From NCBI GenBank assembly GCA_013398015.1, contig VZRR01004533.1:496260-560259 (forward strand): 64,000 nt of DNA, in the 5' to 3' direction. Positions within the stretch are counted from its first letter, which is position 1, and each line of letters begins with the position of its first letter. Shown in pieces: positions 1 through 12,900 of this stretch. This stretch comes from Oreocharis arfaki. Lineage: Eukaryota > Chordata > Aves > Passeriformes > Paramythiidae. A program made the position numbers and the translations under genes. Under the pieces are notes generated by a model, which was given only the letters and a program-made list of their open reading frames with translations, did not search any database and was not told where the DNA came from.

Positions 1-813
1 GTCACCAAAATCACGGAGACCTACACTTATACACATAACAGGAAAGATACTTTGGGGAAAAAAAAAACCAGAGCAGAAGAATCTGAAAATACGCACTGAG
101 AAAAATCTCTAGTAAGCCCTTCCACGGTATCTCAGTCATCAACTATAAAACGAGTCCTAACACCTATTCATGGAAGTAACCTTCTTCCTACAGATTAACA
201 GCTCACCTGAGCCACAAGCTTCACACAAAACATGTGGTAATTAATCCTGCCTTCAGTGCTGGATTGAACCAGCCCATAAAATAATTCTGATTCCATATTT
301 TAAACAGTGACAGTAAAACATCTGACATTTACTAAATGAGTACTATTATTCTGCACAGTAAGGCAGTAGCAGTTCTAGGAGTGAGGAAACCCTACGTAAC
401 AGCACAATTAAAATTTGTATCATAACAGATGAACTCAAGAAGGAACACAAAAATTTCACAGACATTACACCTTTGTTCTTAACCATCACAACATAATATT
501 TATGTAGTACTTTTGGGCAATTTTGTACTAAACTAAGTTGTTGCTGGATACAGTGATTATGATCCCGTTAGGAGTAACAACAATGTATGTTTCAATTCAG
601 ATACTTTAGTTAAAATAAAAGTTTCATTAAAAAATTTCCCAGGAACGCCAATATACTTACTCACAAATAATTTTTACGAGAAGATGTACTGTAATATTGT
701 TTTTTTAATAAAAGACAAAGTTTTAGTAGATCATGGAAAAGGATCACTATATAGCTTACATTAAATAACTTTCTTCAATGTTCAGACCAATACAGATAGG
801 AATATGTACTTAC
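1..813 (-). other. EXOC6: EXOC6 intron 19 (partial)
   Basis: This is AT-rich DNA beyond the donor of exon 19. I looked for the expected next exon (LFASSEPVPGF-type) and the last exon (WDWSTYLADYGQP-type) on the minus strand and did not find them. No other feature is visible. Confidence 0.85.
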
Positions 814-955
814 GTTCACACTGTATCACGTCTAAATTAAACTGCTGAATTGCTCCCATGCTTATTTGTTTTAATTCACTGTCCAGTAGCATCTGCATTA
901 GGGACATTGAAAGATGCTGGCAGGCTGACATGCAAGCTGTCTGGGCCACTTTTCC
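814..955 (-). CDS. EXOC6: EXOC6 exon 19
   Basis: This 142-nt exon encodes GKVAQTACMSACQHLSMSLM, QMLLDSELKQISMGAIQQFN and LDVIQCE plus the first base of a Leu codon, residues 659-705 without the candidate microexon. It is a strongly conserved block of the Sec15 C-terminal domain. Acceptor 'tctactag' after a T-rich tract, donor gtaagt. The remaining coding sequence (LFASSEP... to the stop, about 106 residues in relatives) is not found in bases 1-813. Confidence 0.98.
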
Positions 956-3900
956 CTAGTAGAAAAAGCAACAAGTTTTACGATAGAAACAATGATACAC
1001 CACTAAAGAACTGCTCATCTGATTTGATTTTAATATACACTCTTAAGTCTTAATGATACAAAACTTAGATTAGGAGAGAGATCACACTTCTGTTATTTCT
1101 TTGACCTATTAGATTTGATTCTATTAGATCAAACAGAGAACTAGCTTAAATACATGTTAAAGCAATTATTGATATTTCTTCCAGATATCCAACAGTCTTC
1201 ATGAACACAAGGCCATTTCCAAAACAATGACAATTAAAGTTGCTGAAGCATATGAACAGCTTTGTGGATTTATTTAAATATTTTTAGCCCAAACAGAATG
1301 AAACAAGAATGTAATGAAAATCAACATGCTGCCTAGTTTGAACAACAGTAAAAAAAAAAACAACCCAACTTTATATAAAGCAAAATGATTGCAACTGGTT
1401 GGGCATTTCTTGTAAGAGCTTGAGCTAATTATTGGTAGTTTAATTGCACAGATTCCATCTCAGAGCTTGTTGCTAAATTATTTTTAAAATTCATGATTAT
1501 CCATCATCTTTTCAGATGCTTAATAAATCAATGCTGTCAGTGATCAACTACTTACAAAATGAAATGTAGCCCTCTGCTGTACAAAATAGAAATAATTTCC
1601 CAATCACAGTCTAGCTAGCAATATTGTTCTTTATCATCTGCATGTAACTAAGACAATTTTTCCAACATGAGATCAAAAACAAAACACAAAGTCAGACATC
1701 AACCTGAATAAATTATTTAAAATTTAGTACAGAAAAACTGAAAGATAACAAAATTCTACCTTAAAGTTAAGAAAACCACTTGAGACCAGACACCAAACCA
1801 GATGGCACCATTCTATTCACAGCAGTGCCATCTTTTAAAACAAAAGTGATCTTGGGTGTCAAACGCCACTATATGAATCTCTATAGTTTATTGTACTGAA
1901 ACCACTCTTTTCAACTGATGTGTACATTACAGCGATATTGAAACAAAGGTAACAACACGTTTGTTTACACAAAATAAATCATAATAACATAACAGGGCTA
2001 CTGGAGCACACACCAGTACTGTTTTACTTCTATCCATCAGTACAGTGATGTCACCTGTTTCTCTAAAGTAATGGTTCCCCAGCTGTTTTCTGCAAAGTCA
2101 GGTTGATCAATTCATCGTTGACTTCCAGAAACACATGTAAGTAATGAACAATTATAGCGGACAGCAGTTCGCTGTCCCAAAAAGTTTGAGAAGTTCTGCT
2201 CCAGCATCTGAAGAGCCAGATCTTGTCCTTAATAAGTCATCTTGCTAAAATTATTGAATTTTCATATACAAAAAATTTTCATAACAGAAAGCAAATTTGG
2301 CCCCAAATATTTCACGCTTTAAAAATACGTTATTTGTTAAAAGGTACTTAAAATGTAGAGAATACAATGGAAAGCCTTCAACTCTCCCCACATTCACACT
2401 GAAACATTAAATGGCTCTTGCTAATGCTTTTTTTGCATTAGGACACCTTGAACTCTTAGGAGCTTATTATCTAAAATGACATGTCAGTTTCTTAATTGAA
2501 AATCTCAGAAAAGCAAATAACATTTTTGAGCAAAATAGATGAACTGACAACAAAGAATGCAAGAAACAATGCAAGAACAGCATGCTTAAAAGTCTCCCAA
2601 ACCCAAGAGCAATTATACTGGGAGACATGCAGCTATATTCCCCAAGCAGAACAATATCAGTATGAATGGGGGGAAAAAAAGAAAAAAAGAATAGGCAAAA
2701 AAGGAAGGAAAAGGGAGGTGAGAAGGGGACTCAATGGGCCACAGTTCATGTAATTACAGTGTAGTATGTCTGAAATACTTAATGGAAATGTCATTTTGAT
2801 TTAATGGAACAACTAGTGCATCTCTGTTTAATGTACTGCTCCATCAAATCAGCTCCATGTCCTATTTATGCTGCCACTATAATGTAATAAAAGTTCAACC
2901 AGATTAATAGGTTGTCATGAAAAATTTTAACATTCAGTTTATTTCATATGGAAACAATGTGTACTCCTCTGTTATCTTAAATAAATGACAGAATTTTATA
3001 TTTCTAACAAGCATGTGTAGTTAATTGTTACAATCTGGCAAATATCAATAGTACTGGAGCACAAGATAATGGTTACAATACAGAAATGACATGGCTAAAG
3101 CCACTTGGACTTTAAATAAGTATCAATACATGTACATTTAATGTTGATTTTAAAATTTCTTAAAATGGAAACGTCCTAACATATAAACTATTTCCAACTA
3201 TGTAACTTGAACTACAGGCTTATTGTTCAAATGACAAATCAACAAATACTACAAGTTTACTATACACAGTTGATACTTAATAAAATGTTCTCAATGTTCT
3301 CAAATTTAGAGAAAAAAATAAAGCTAGACATATCTATCAAAATGCTGAATTTTAACTAAGAGAAATGTGAACTATACTGTTATCCTCTTCAAAATTCAGT
3401 GCTTCCCACTTCAAAATACACTGGATGTATCATACCCAGAAAAGAATGAAATTAACATTTGTGTTTGAAAAACAGGATCTAGTTAAATATTCATCTCCAA
3501 ATTTCCAACACGTACCACATAATCAATTCCTTGCCATTTTTTTATAAAGCATTTTGAAGAGGAAATATAAGGATTTGTGAACATAACAATAACATTTGTT
3601 TTTCAGAATTGAACAATTGTCAGTTAATTTTAAAACAGTCTCGATGATTGTTATTTTTTCAGTCAGTTGTTTTGCTTTTTAAAATTACTATTATTATTTT
3701 TCAAGGGGGTGAGAGTGGCCATGGTTATCCAGCAATTAAATACCTATATTCAATAGCATGCAGAGATTCAGCAGGCTTCTCACACTTGCCCCAGTTGCCT
3801 CCCATTTGGAGACACTACTATTGTCTCTGCTGTGCCTATGCTAATTGCTCCTATCTACAAAACCTATTCTTCTACTCAATCAGTGTAAAGTTTAGGAAAC

Positions 3901-6900
3901 AAGGACCCTATTCTATACACAAAAACACCTGCTAACAGTGTTAAAGGCAACTGTTTTTTCACCCAGCCTTCACATTTTGCTGAAATACAAGTTTGTAAAA
4001 AGAGAAAACCCTTAGACAAACTTCTTATATTTCAAAGGAGCTTGTAAAGAGAATCTGCTGACATATTAAATCCTTTTTTACAGGACCCAAAAGCTTTTCT
4101 CCTAAGAACAATTGTAGTAAAGAGACATTTGGCTCCTAGGAAATTCCCAAAGGGTCAGCCATATGCATCCTTCCACGGCACCTTCGCGGTGCTGCTTTCT
4201 AAAACCCATGCTAGCTGGTCTCAAAAGCAGCTTTCATCGTTCACTATGGTGTCAGTCAATATGATTTATGGACTGCATTCAACAAAGTCAAAGCATATAG
4301 AATGAGAAATATGACTACAATCTGCTAATTTGTTTTGTATTGAGCCACTTAGGAGTCAAAGACCTGATGTCAGGCTGAGACCAGCAACACAATTAACCAG
4401 CCAGTGACAGATTCATCCATCCTCCCTACCAGGCTGTGCCAATCAAAGACAGCATGAAGCAGCAGTTGGAGAAGTCAGTAAGAAAACCCATTCTCTAAGT
4501 AGCCTGTGGAGGCTGTTGATTGACAGTTTTTGAATATAGCTGCAGAAAACCACCACCCCTTCACCCTCACTGCAAGCTGAGAAATTAGGCTTTTGCTGCC
4601 AATCACAGAAACAATAAAATAACACAAACTGCTATCCTCAGCATAAAAAGAAAATAACAAAACTTATCCATTAAATCTAAGATGTTAAGATGCAGAATTA
4701 ATTTAGCAATATGAAATAACAATGTTATTCTTTCTGAAAAAATTAAACATACAAATTTTATCGGTCAGGGTTAAAAATGCCAACTTTTGAACTATCAATG
4801 AACATGTTAAAATTCCATGAATGGAATTTTTAAGAATCAATTTTACTTCCAGTCTCTGCCCACAACGCTACTGAAACAATTAAAAATACCTAGTTGAAAG
4901 TAACTTGCAACTGTCTCTTTTCAATGGACACTCTTTTCCAACTTTGTATTGACAAGGCACATATCTAGAATAAAATTTCAGCTAATTCTAAATTTAGATT
5001 AAAGCCATTTACATATAGTCCCACTATAATTTCAAGTTAACTAATCTGGAAATACAAGGTAATGTTTTTCCTTAACTCTTCAAAATAAGACTAAAAAAGG
5101 TAGTTAATTAATAACAAATTTGATCATCCAATTTATTCATGAGATTAATGACTGTATAATGAAATTTTAATTTGCTTTTTGATTCAAAGCATCTATAAAC
5201 TACAAGATGAATTTAAAATGGGATGTAAACATAATCTCAAAAGACTGAATTCTTGTGAATTCAGAAAACAGAACCATTAAAAATTGCAAGACTTTCCAAT
5301 TATAACCTTCCAAAAGCCACACAGCTTCTGTGCTCTACATTGCTGAAATTCTGCTAGTCCTCAATCACAACATAACCAGCAGCCTGAGACCCATACAATA
5401 TTAACAGGAAATATTCCTACACAAAACACAGAGCCCATGACACCTATTAGCTTGACAGATCACCACAGTGCTGAGTATTCAAATGATGGAAGTGTTGATT
5501 GGAATGAACCCCCATTGTCATCTAGTCCAACCTTCTACTTGAAGCACTATTGCCAACTCTACTTCAGGTCTGTTGGCTTTTTTCCTGCAGAGCCTTCAAA
5601 ATAACTGAGCATGGGAATTCAGGAGCCTCTTTGTGCAATCTCCTTCAACACTGCACTACTCTCTTTGAGCACACTTCTCCCCTAATATTGAAACTCCACC
5701 TTCCAAGCTTCCACCTGTGACCACAGCCATGTCTGAATTTGTCAGTCCTACCAAGAAGTTTGGCTCCATCAGTTTTTAATTTGTTCTTCAAGATGTTGTA
5801 GGCTGTCACTAGATCTCTCCTCAGCCTTCTCTTTAACACACTAAATACTCCATCTCCCTATACCTCCACTTGTAACTCATGTGCTCTAGGCTCCTAACAA
5901 CTTGGGAGCCCACTGCTAGATCCATTCTACAGATTTTAATAATTTTGTAATATTAACCTCATCACTTTCATTATCACAGCAATGCTTATCAAAATCAAAA
6001 TAAACTCCTCATACTAAAAAAAACTACAACCTGAAAATAATCAGGGGATGGGAGAATTCTTAAATGCAATTCATCAGCTTCTTGACTTTTTTTTTTAAAA
6101 AGCAAATAAAAAACACCAGCACACATATTCCCTTGACCCCAGACAAATGTAGCAGAGGAACGAAGGAACTTTCACAGATTCCTTATTCAGCTATATCATT
6201 CTATCCTAATTCTGTATGCATGTCTCATGTATTTTGATACCTGACCTCTCTTTCAAGAGGTCTCAGTCTCCTCTAAATTACTTCATTTGGGATGCAAGGC
6301 ACACCCCATCAACTTCTGCAAGGTTTTCAGGACTCCTGCTGTCTGTCCCAGTGTATGAAAGCCCAATGTTAGTCATTAACCTGATCCCTGCATGCATCCA
6401 CACAAGGTACACAGCAAGTTATCAGCAAAATAGAAAGGCTCTTTTTATTAAATGATTAAAAATTGAAGCAATAAGCCTGCAGGCAGTTCATAGTTTTTCT
6501 GTTCACATGCTTTTTCTTCATCTTGCATCTACTTACCGACATAGCTGCATGGTCATTGTTGTTATTCTGAGAAGGAAACCAGTAAGGCAATCAAAACAAA
6601 AAAATTAAGATGTATTGTCAACTTCAAAAAAAAAAAAAGAATAAAAAATTGGTAGCAATAAAAGATAAGGAAAAGCTTACAAAAAGAGCAATTATAGCTA
6701 CATAATATTTTGTTTTAAACCTCTGAACTTATATAATATTTTGTTGAGGTGTAACGAAGAGATTACAACTTAAATAATACTAATTTGGCAATAAAATGCT
6801 TTTCTGTAATAAGGAACTGTATGCCAAAATATTAAAGTAGCAAACTTCAAATGACAAAGTGTCTATTGAAATGCCTTTCCAGAAAATTTTCATTACAAGA

Positions 6901-9900
6901 AAGAATATTCTCCAAATCTCTTAGGTTAAAAAATAAATGTCATGTTTACCATTACTGCTTACAGAGGTTATCTGTACGTTATTAACATACTTTGTTCAAG
7001 CAAAAGTATAGAATGACTCAGGATAGTAAGAATCTAAATATAACACGACTCATTAACAAAATTTAACATAAAACTTATGGTAATATAACTATAGGGTAGA
7101 AGAAAGCTGTTTTCTTTTCCAAAATTGCTTCTTAAGTACAGTAAACAAACAGAGAGGAAAACTAAGATGCAAAACCTGAGAGGGAAAAGAAGCTTTGACA
7201 AGGCATTTCCAATGATTCAACAGAGATATCAGACCCCAACTAACTTGTGTCACTTTGTGTGCAGATTCAGTACAGTTGAGATCATGGTCTACCTGATTTA
7301 GAGCTCTAATACTCCAATAAAAATAATACAAATTGCATAAAACAGATATACAACATAAGATGCATTTTTAAAAAGTTATGTCTACACTGGTACAGAAATA
7401 CATCAGTACATGCCCACATGAAAGCACAAAGGGAGACACATCCCCGTGCATTTACACAGCTATACGCATACAGTGAAAATAAAACAAGATTCTCATGACA
7501 GGAACCCAATGACTGCAACAAAAAAAAATTGTTAAAGAACATATTATGACACTTCTACAGGCTTACTAGAGTTTGAAACGATACCAAAGAGAAAGTCAGT
7601 GACCCCGGAGTGTGACAACAAAGAACTACTGTGGCCAGCTAGGGTCCCCAGTCCTAGCCCAATGCCCTCTAACACAACTGGGTATGTTAAGATAGAAGAG
7701 AAGAGACCTCCCTACTTGTCCTACTCTTTTCCTTACTAGAATTATGGTCAGTGTGCTAGGACTGCTGTTCTTCGATTTCTAATTACAGAAAAAGTTCTGA
7801 TAAACTATTTTGAGCAGTGGAATGTTCCTGCCAGCCATGCAAAAATTATTATGGAAATGACACTGTGACATCAATGGAATAATTCATTAATGAAAATTAA
7901 TTCTAAAACTACTCCAAACCTTAATTATGGCATGTGAAAATCTAGCTTAGTTTATCACTCTGAAGCACTTACTATTTTAGTGAGTTATAGAACCGAGTTC
8001 TGGGCTAATCTTGGAAAATACTTTTACTATAAATTCTCTCTTAATGAAAATAACTTATTAGTACAAATTTAACATAGCGAAACTGTGTACACATTTTCAT
8101 ATAAACTCCACAGCTCACACACAACATTCACAGGACAGTATGTTTCTACAATTGGCCAAGATAGGATAGGCAGCAGGACAAGTAAATATAACAAGAAACC
8201 TCTTGCCAGAGCAGACTGCTTGTCCACACAGTTCTACATCCTGCCTGTTACCTGACTAGAGTTTGAAATTACAGAATAACCTCTCCACAGAAACTGGCTT
8301 TCTCCAAAGGCTGACGTGGACCCCCAAGCACGTAATTATACTCCTTCCACACTCTCTAAGTCCTAATGCCACAGCTGCTTCTTTGCATTCCTCTCAAGAC
8401 ATTAATTCATTTTGTCTGTGGCTCATTTCCGAACAGCTATCTAGCAACATACAGTCATGACAGACTTCTGTACATTCTGCTCTACAAATTTCACATCCCT
8501 TAACTGCCACATGCATATGGCCACTGAGGAGCAGTGCCATTTGTGCACACTGCTTTGTATACTAAGTTACAATGAAATACACTATCTAACAAACTTGCTA
8601 TTCTTTATCAAAAAACGCTCCACTGATTTGGCACAGAAACATATGCCTCACATGACACATTCACATCAAAATCACACGATACATTTTGAGCGGGCTTTGT
8701 CTTTGAGTCAGTTAAAAGAACAGGAGACTGAAGAATCACAGTCTCTTTGTGTAAAATCTGGAAGATGAGATACACCTGATACACCAGCAACTTCAACATC
8801 TTGCTGTGCACATAAAGAAATTATCTTTTACTTCCAGTCTGAAGCCTTGAAACATCCTATGCATTGAGGACTTATTCTTTACAAGCATTCCAGGTGGGCA
8901 AAGCACTCAGACATCGGTGTGACTGCAACAACCAAGGACAAGCTGATAAAAAGCAGATGTAGCTTGCATTACTTACTGAAGTTACTCCAGACCTATAAAG
9001 CTATAAACCATTATTATGATAAGCCAAAATAGAAATAGTGTTTTTTATCTGAAAGCAAGGGGAAATCAGACAACAGAATAACAATTCATACATAAGACAG
9101 GTTGACAGTACTCTTTTTCCTGGGACAGAATAACATAGGATTTATTTGAATATGAACAAGGATTCATTTCAGTGACGGTCTGTTAAGTAGAATCAAATAA
9201 CTTTTTGTGAACAAAAATATTTAGCTAAAAACCTTGGAGAATACAAGACCTCCATAACCTTATACACAAATGCAGGATTTGCACCAATTCCGCATTGTTT
9301 GAACCAGTGCACGTGTACACAAACCCAAGATGGTTAAACAAAAAGGCTCTAGAAAACGGCATGAGTTCTTACACTATTTGTAAATTAGTTTTTGGTAACA
9401 ATATTTAGACTAAAGTATTTGAAAGTATTTTCTAAGTATTCTGATGGGTAAGCTTCACCAACATACTGAAACATATTCGACAATATTTCTGTGCTGAGAA
9501 AAACTTAAAAATACATCTATCAGCATGTGCACAATCAAAAACCACACCTTTTGTTAAAACCTTACTGTTTTAAAATAAAATGATGTTCAAATAGTTTGAA
9601 ATTAAACTTAATTTTGAACACTTACAGGTAAATGAGTAAAAACTTGAAACGTGCTTCTTAAAAAGTTAATTAGGTCCATTAAGTATCCACTGGCTCTTCC
9701 ATCTGATTCAGACATCGTCCAATCATAATCAGCAATCTGAATAAATTCATCTATTTTTTGGTTAAGTTTTGTATATATTTCTCCTTCTGCAGCATGCCTT
9801 GCATCCTGAAAAATAAATTGTGTGCAATGCTTGTCAGAAACCTAAAATATTATTAAATGCAGATAAAATTATATCCATCAACAAAACTGAAGTCTTGTGT

Positions 9901-12900
9901 TTTTCTCACATTAAAAAATATTTTATTGAAATTGGTATTTTTATGTATGAATTACATCTGAGACTGTGGTTTTTAAAATACTCCCATAATGCATACAATG
10001 AGTGTTTATAACCTATATTATGATATATTATGATATATAATATCATATATCATATAATGATATGCCTACAGAATAATCAAAGTTTTCAGTCAAATAAAGT
10101 TAATTTGAATTTGGAAACAAAGTAATTTGTTTACTTTCTTCACAGCAACCACCTTTAATTCAGCCTTACAAATTTATCAACCCTGACAAAAAGGTTTTTT
10201 TCCTTTCACAAAGAAAATAATAAAAGAACCTAATAATTTTGTCTTCTTTGGTCAGAGGTCAAGCAATCACATGATTTTTATGTAATTAATGTCATAAAGC
10301 TGCATATCTGAAGAATACTCATAATTTTTCATCCTTCTTTACATATACTGATCATCACACACCATGATGCAGAACACACCCCTACTTCCTCCTACTTTTG
10401 TTCTGCCACACTCTGGATTCTACTTTTTGGAACAGCCAAGTCCTGCATTTACTGTGAACTGAGTTTAGGATGCTGTCTCTCTGCCTCGTTCGTACACTGA
10501 GGGGACATCCTCAGAGATGCAATGGGATCCATGTGCAGATGCTCGTGCGTGTGCTGCTGGTGAGTTGTGTTTTTGCCAGCCTGGAGTTTAAAGGTATTGA
10601 CTATCTTTCTAATTTGGGCTCAACATGAAACTTTCTTCACCGATACGGAGAAATAATTCAAGTAAGACATTTGATTTAAACCAAATGGATCAGCTGCTTA
10701 AGGTTTTTAGAGGGTAAAAACAGCCTGGATATATTGACAAAACAAAAAAGCAGATGGAACTCCCATCACTACTTTCCTCTGGAAGAAAGCAATCCAAAAA
10801 ATGTGGCATTTAAGAAAAGCATAAATAAGAAAGGCAAAAAGAAAACATAAAAATATTCTCATTTATCTGAGCTTAAAGGTGTCCTCACATTGAGCGTGCC
10901 CAATTTAGTCTTCAATGATGCCCAAGGCTGAGAGGCACTTCAAGAGTAAGCAAGGAAGTATGTGACCCTGCCATAAATAAATATCAAAGTATGATTCCCT
11001 AAAAACAGCATTTTTACTGCCAAACCAACTTGAGAAAGCCTCCACTGAACAGCTCTCCAAATCCAACAAGCATGAATCTGGCAACCTGTCATCATGTCAA
11101 AGGCACGTGTGGATATCCACAATTTTGTAGATGGCCACAACTAATAAAGTTTTAATTAAAGTCAAGTCTATATTTAAAGTTTCTAATTAACAATGAAACC
11201 TCAGCTGCAACAATCTATAATGGTGGGACTTGCATATATATCTGCCTAGGTTTAGCAAAATTGCTTCAATTTTTTTTTGTTTGGGTTTGGATTTTTTTCT
11301 TTTAAAAACTAAGTCATTCATGGAGGGCTTGTATCACCTTTGACAGTGAAAATAATTTACTGGCAATGGCAAGACTAGTCCTTCTGGTTTTGTTTTGCAT
11401 TAACAACATACAGTGTAGATGTACTTAAAAGCTCATCTCATGGAATGTAAACGTGATCAATGCTGCTAAAAAAAAGGAGATTTTTGACCACTCTGAAAGA
11501 ATGGAGGTAACCAATTTGCCACCAGGAGATGAATTTAATAACAGCAGAACATACCAAACTCTGTGAGGGCCCAGCTGGGGAACTGTGAGCAGTTTTTCAT
11601 TACAATAGAGAGGGGAAAAAAGAGGGATTAACAAGAAAAGAATTTTCGACTATAATTGGAGAACATTGTGCTAACAAGTTCTCCAGGCAAGTAGACAGGA
11701 GAGAAACCACACACACAAAAAACCTTCATGTTTTTCAGCGTTTATCCCGTATTTTTCTGAAGTGCATACATGCTAAACTCATTAAACACAGACACAGTAG
11801 TGTGTGAATCCCTCCAACAAAACTTAGTTTGTAACGGTGGTAAACATAACCTACAGCATAAGCACTCTACAAAAACCATAATGCAACTTGAAAACGCACT
11901 TATTAAATGAAACTCAAGGATAAAAACATCTCATCTCTTAACGAAATCAAAGACTATGGCTGTACTAAGTGGTTTTGAATGTGTGTTTGAATGGTAAAAA
12001 GACAATAAATTGCCCTTACATGAAAATAGCTATAGATACACAAATTCCAAGACACACGTGCACTATTGGTACACAACAAGCAAATTAGGCAGCCTAGACC
12101 AAAACTAGTAAAACTGCTGGGAGGGCAACGGTAACCAAGTACGGTTGCTAGGCCACAGCCTTTCTGTCTTGCCTTATGCACTAAATCCTTAGCAAAACAA
12201 GCAACAGCTAACAGCAGAATTGTTGGCAATCAACTGGAAATAAGAAGTGTCTTGCAATGATGATATCTAATTCCACCTCACTCACATTTTAACATCTATG
12301 CCCGAGGGTATATTACAGTAGGATGGGCTACATATTGCATCAAGAGAGAAAATGAATTGCAGAAAACAGAACTCTCTCAATAGGATTAATCCTCTTTATC
12401 CCATAGATACAAGAAATCACTCTCCTTTGTTTCAGTGTGCACAGAAAAAAACCACCAAATACCTAAAGTTCAAGTTGCAGCTGTTCTAGAATCCCTGATG
12501 ACTTTTAATTTTGTTTTGCTGCTTAAATTCTGAAAATATCACACAATACTTCTAGTTGGAGCACAAGCTGTTAATACTTCTTTTATACTAATACTTACAC
12601 TCTTTGAAAATACATCACGAAATATTTCTACTGTATCATAAAAACAAATAGATACAAACATTTTAGATTAAGCTAGCTGTTTTACTTGATTCCATTCAGA
12701 AAAAGGGAAATGTTATACAAACTGGAGCTTAATCTATTAAAAGCTTCTGGTGAAGTTAAGCTTAGATTGTCACGTCACAACTTAATAAAAAATGCATTTG
12801 AAAGACAATATTGAGGCTTCTCACATCCTGACATGTTCCAGGTCATACTAGTAACATAAAAAAACACTGTTTATCTGCTCAGTGTTACAGCTGAATGCTT

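Larger units (their letters stand above)
956..6536 (-). other. EXOC6: EXOC6 intron 18, distal part
   Basis: This 5.6-kb AT-rich stretch lies between the candidate microexon and exon 19. It holds a decayed CR1 LINE (about 5,490-5,940) and two short perfect inverted repeats. No further exon-like sequence was recognised. Confidence 0.85.

Noticed and set aside
1..813. Search for the last EXOC6 exons and the neighbouring CYP26 genes.
   Set aside because: No match to the expected C-terminal EXOC6 residues or to cytochrome P450 motifs was seen, so the 3' end lies outside the window.
850..1053. Plus-strand ORF overlapping exon 19 of EXOC6.
   Set aside because: It is the antisense shadow of the conserved exon GKVAQ...QCE and has no relation to a known protein.
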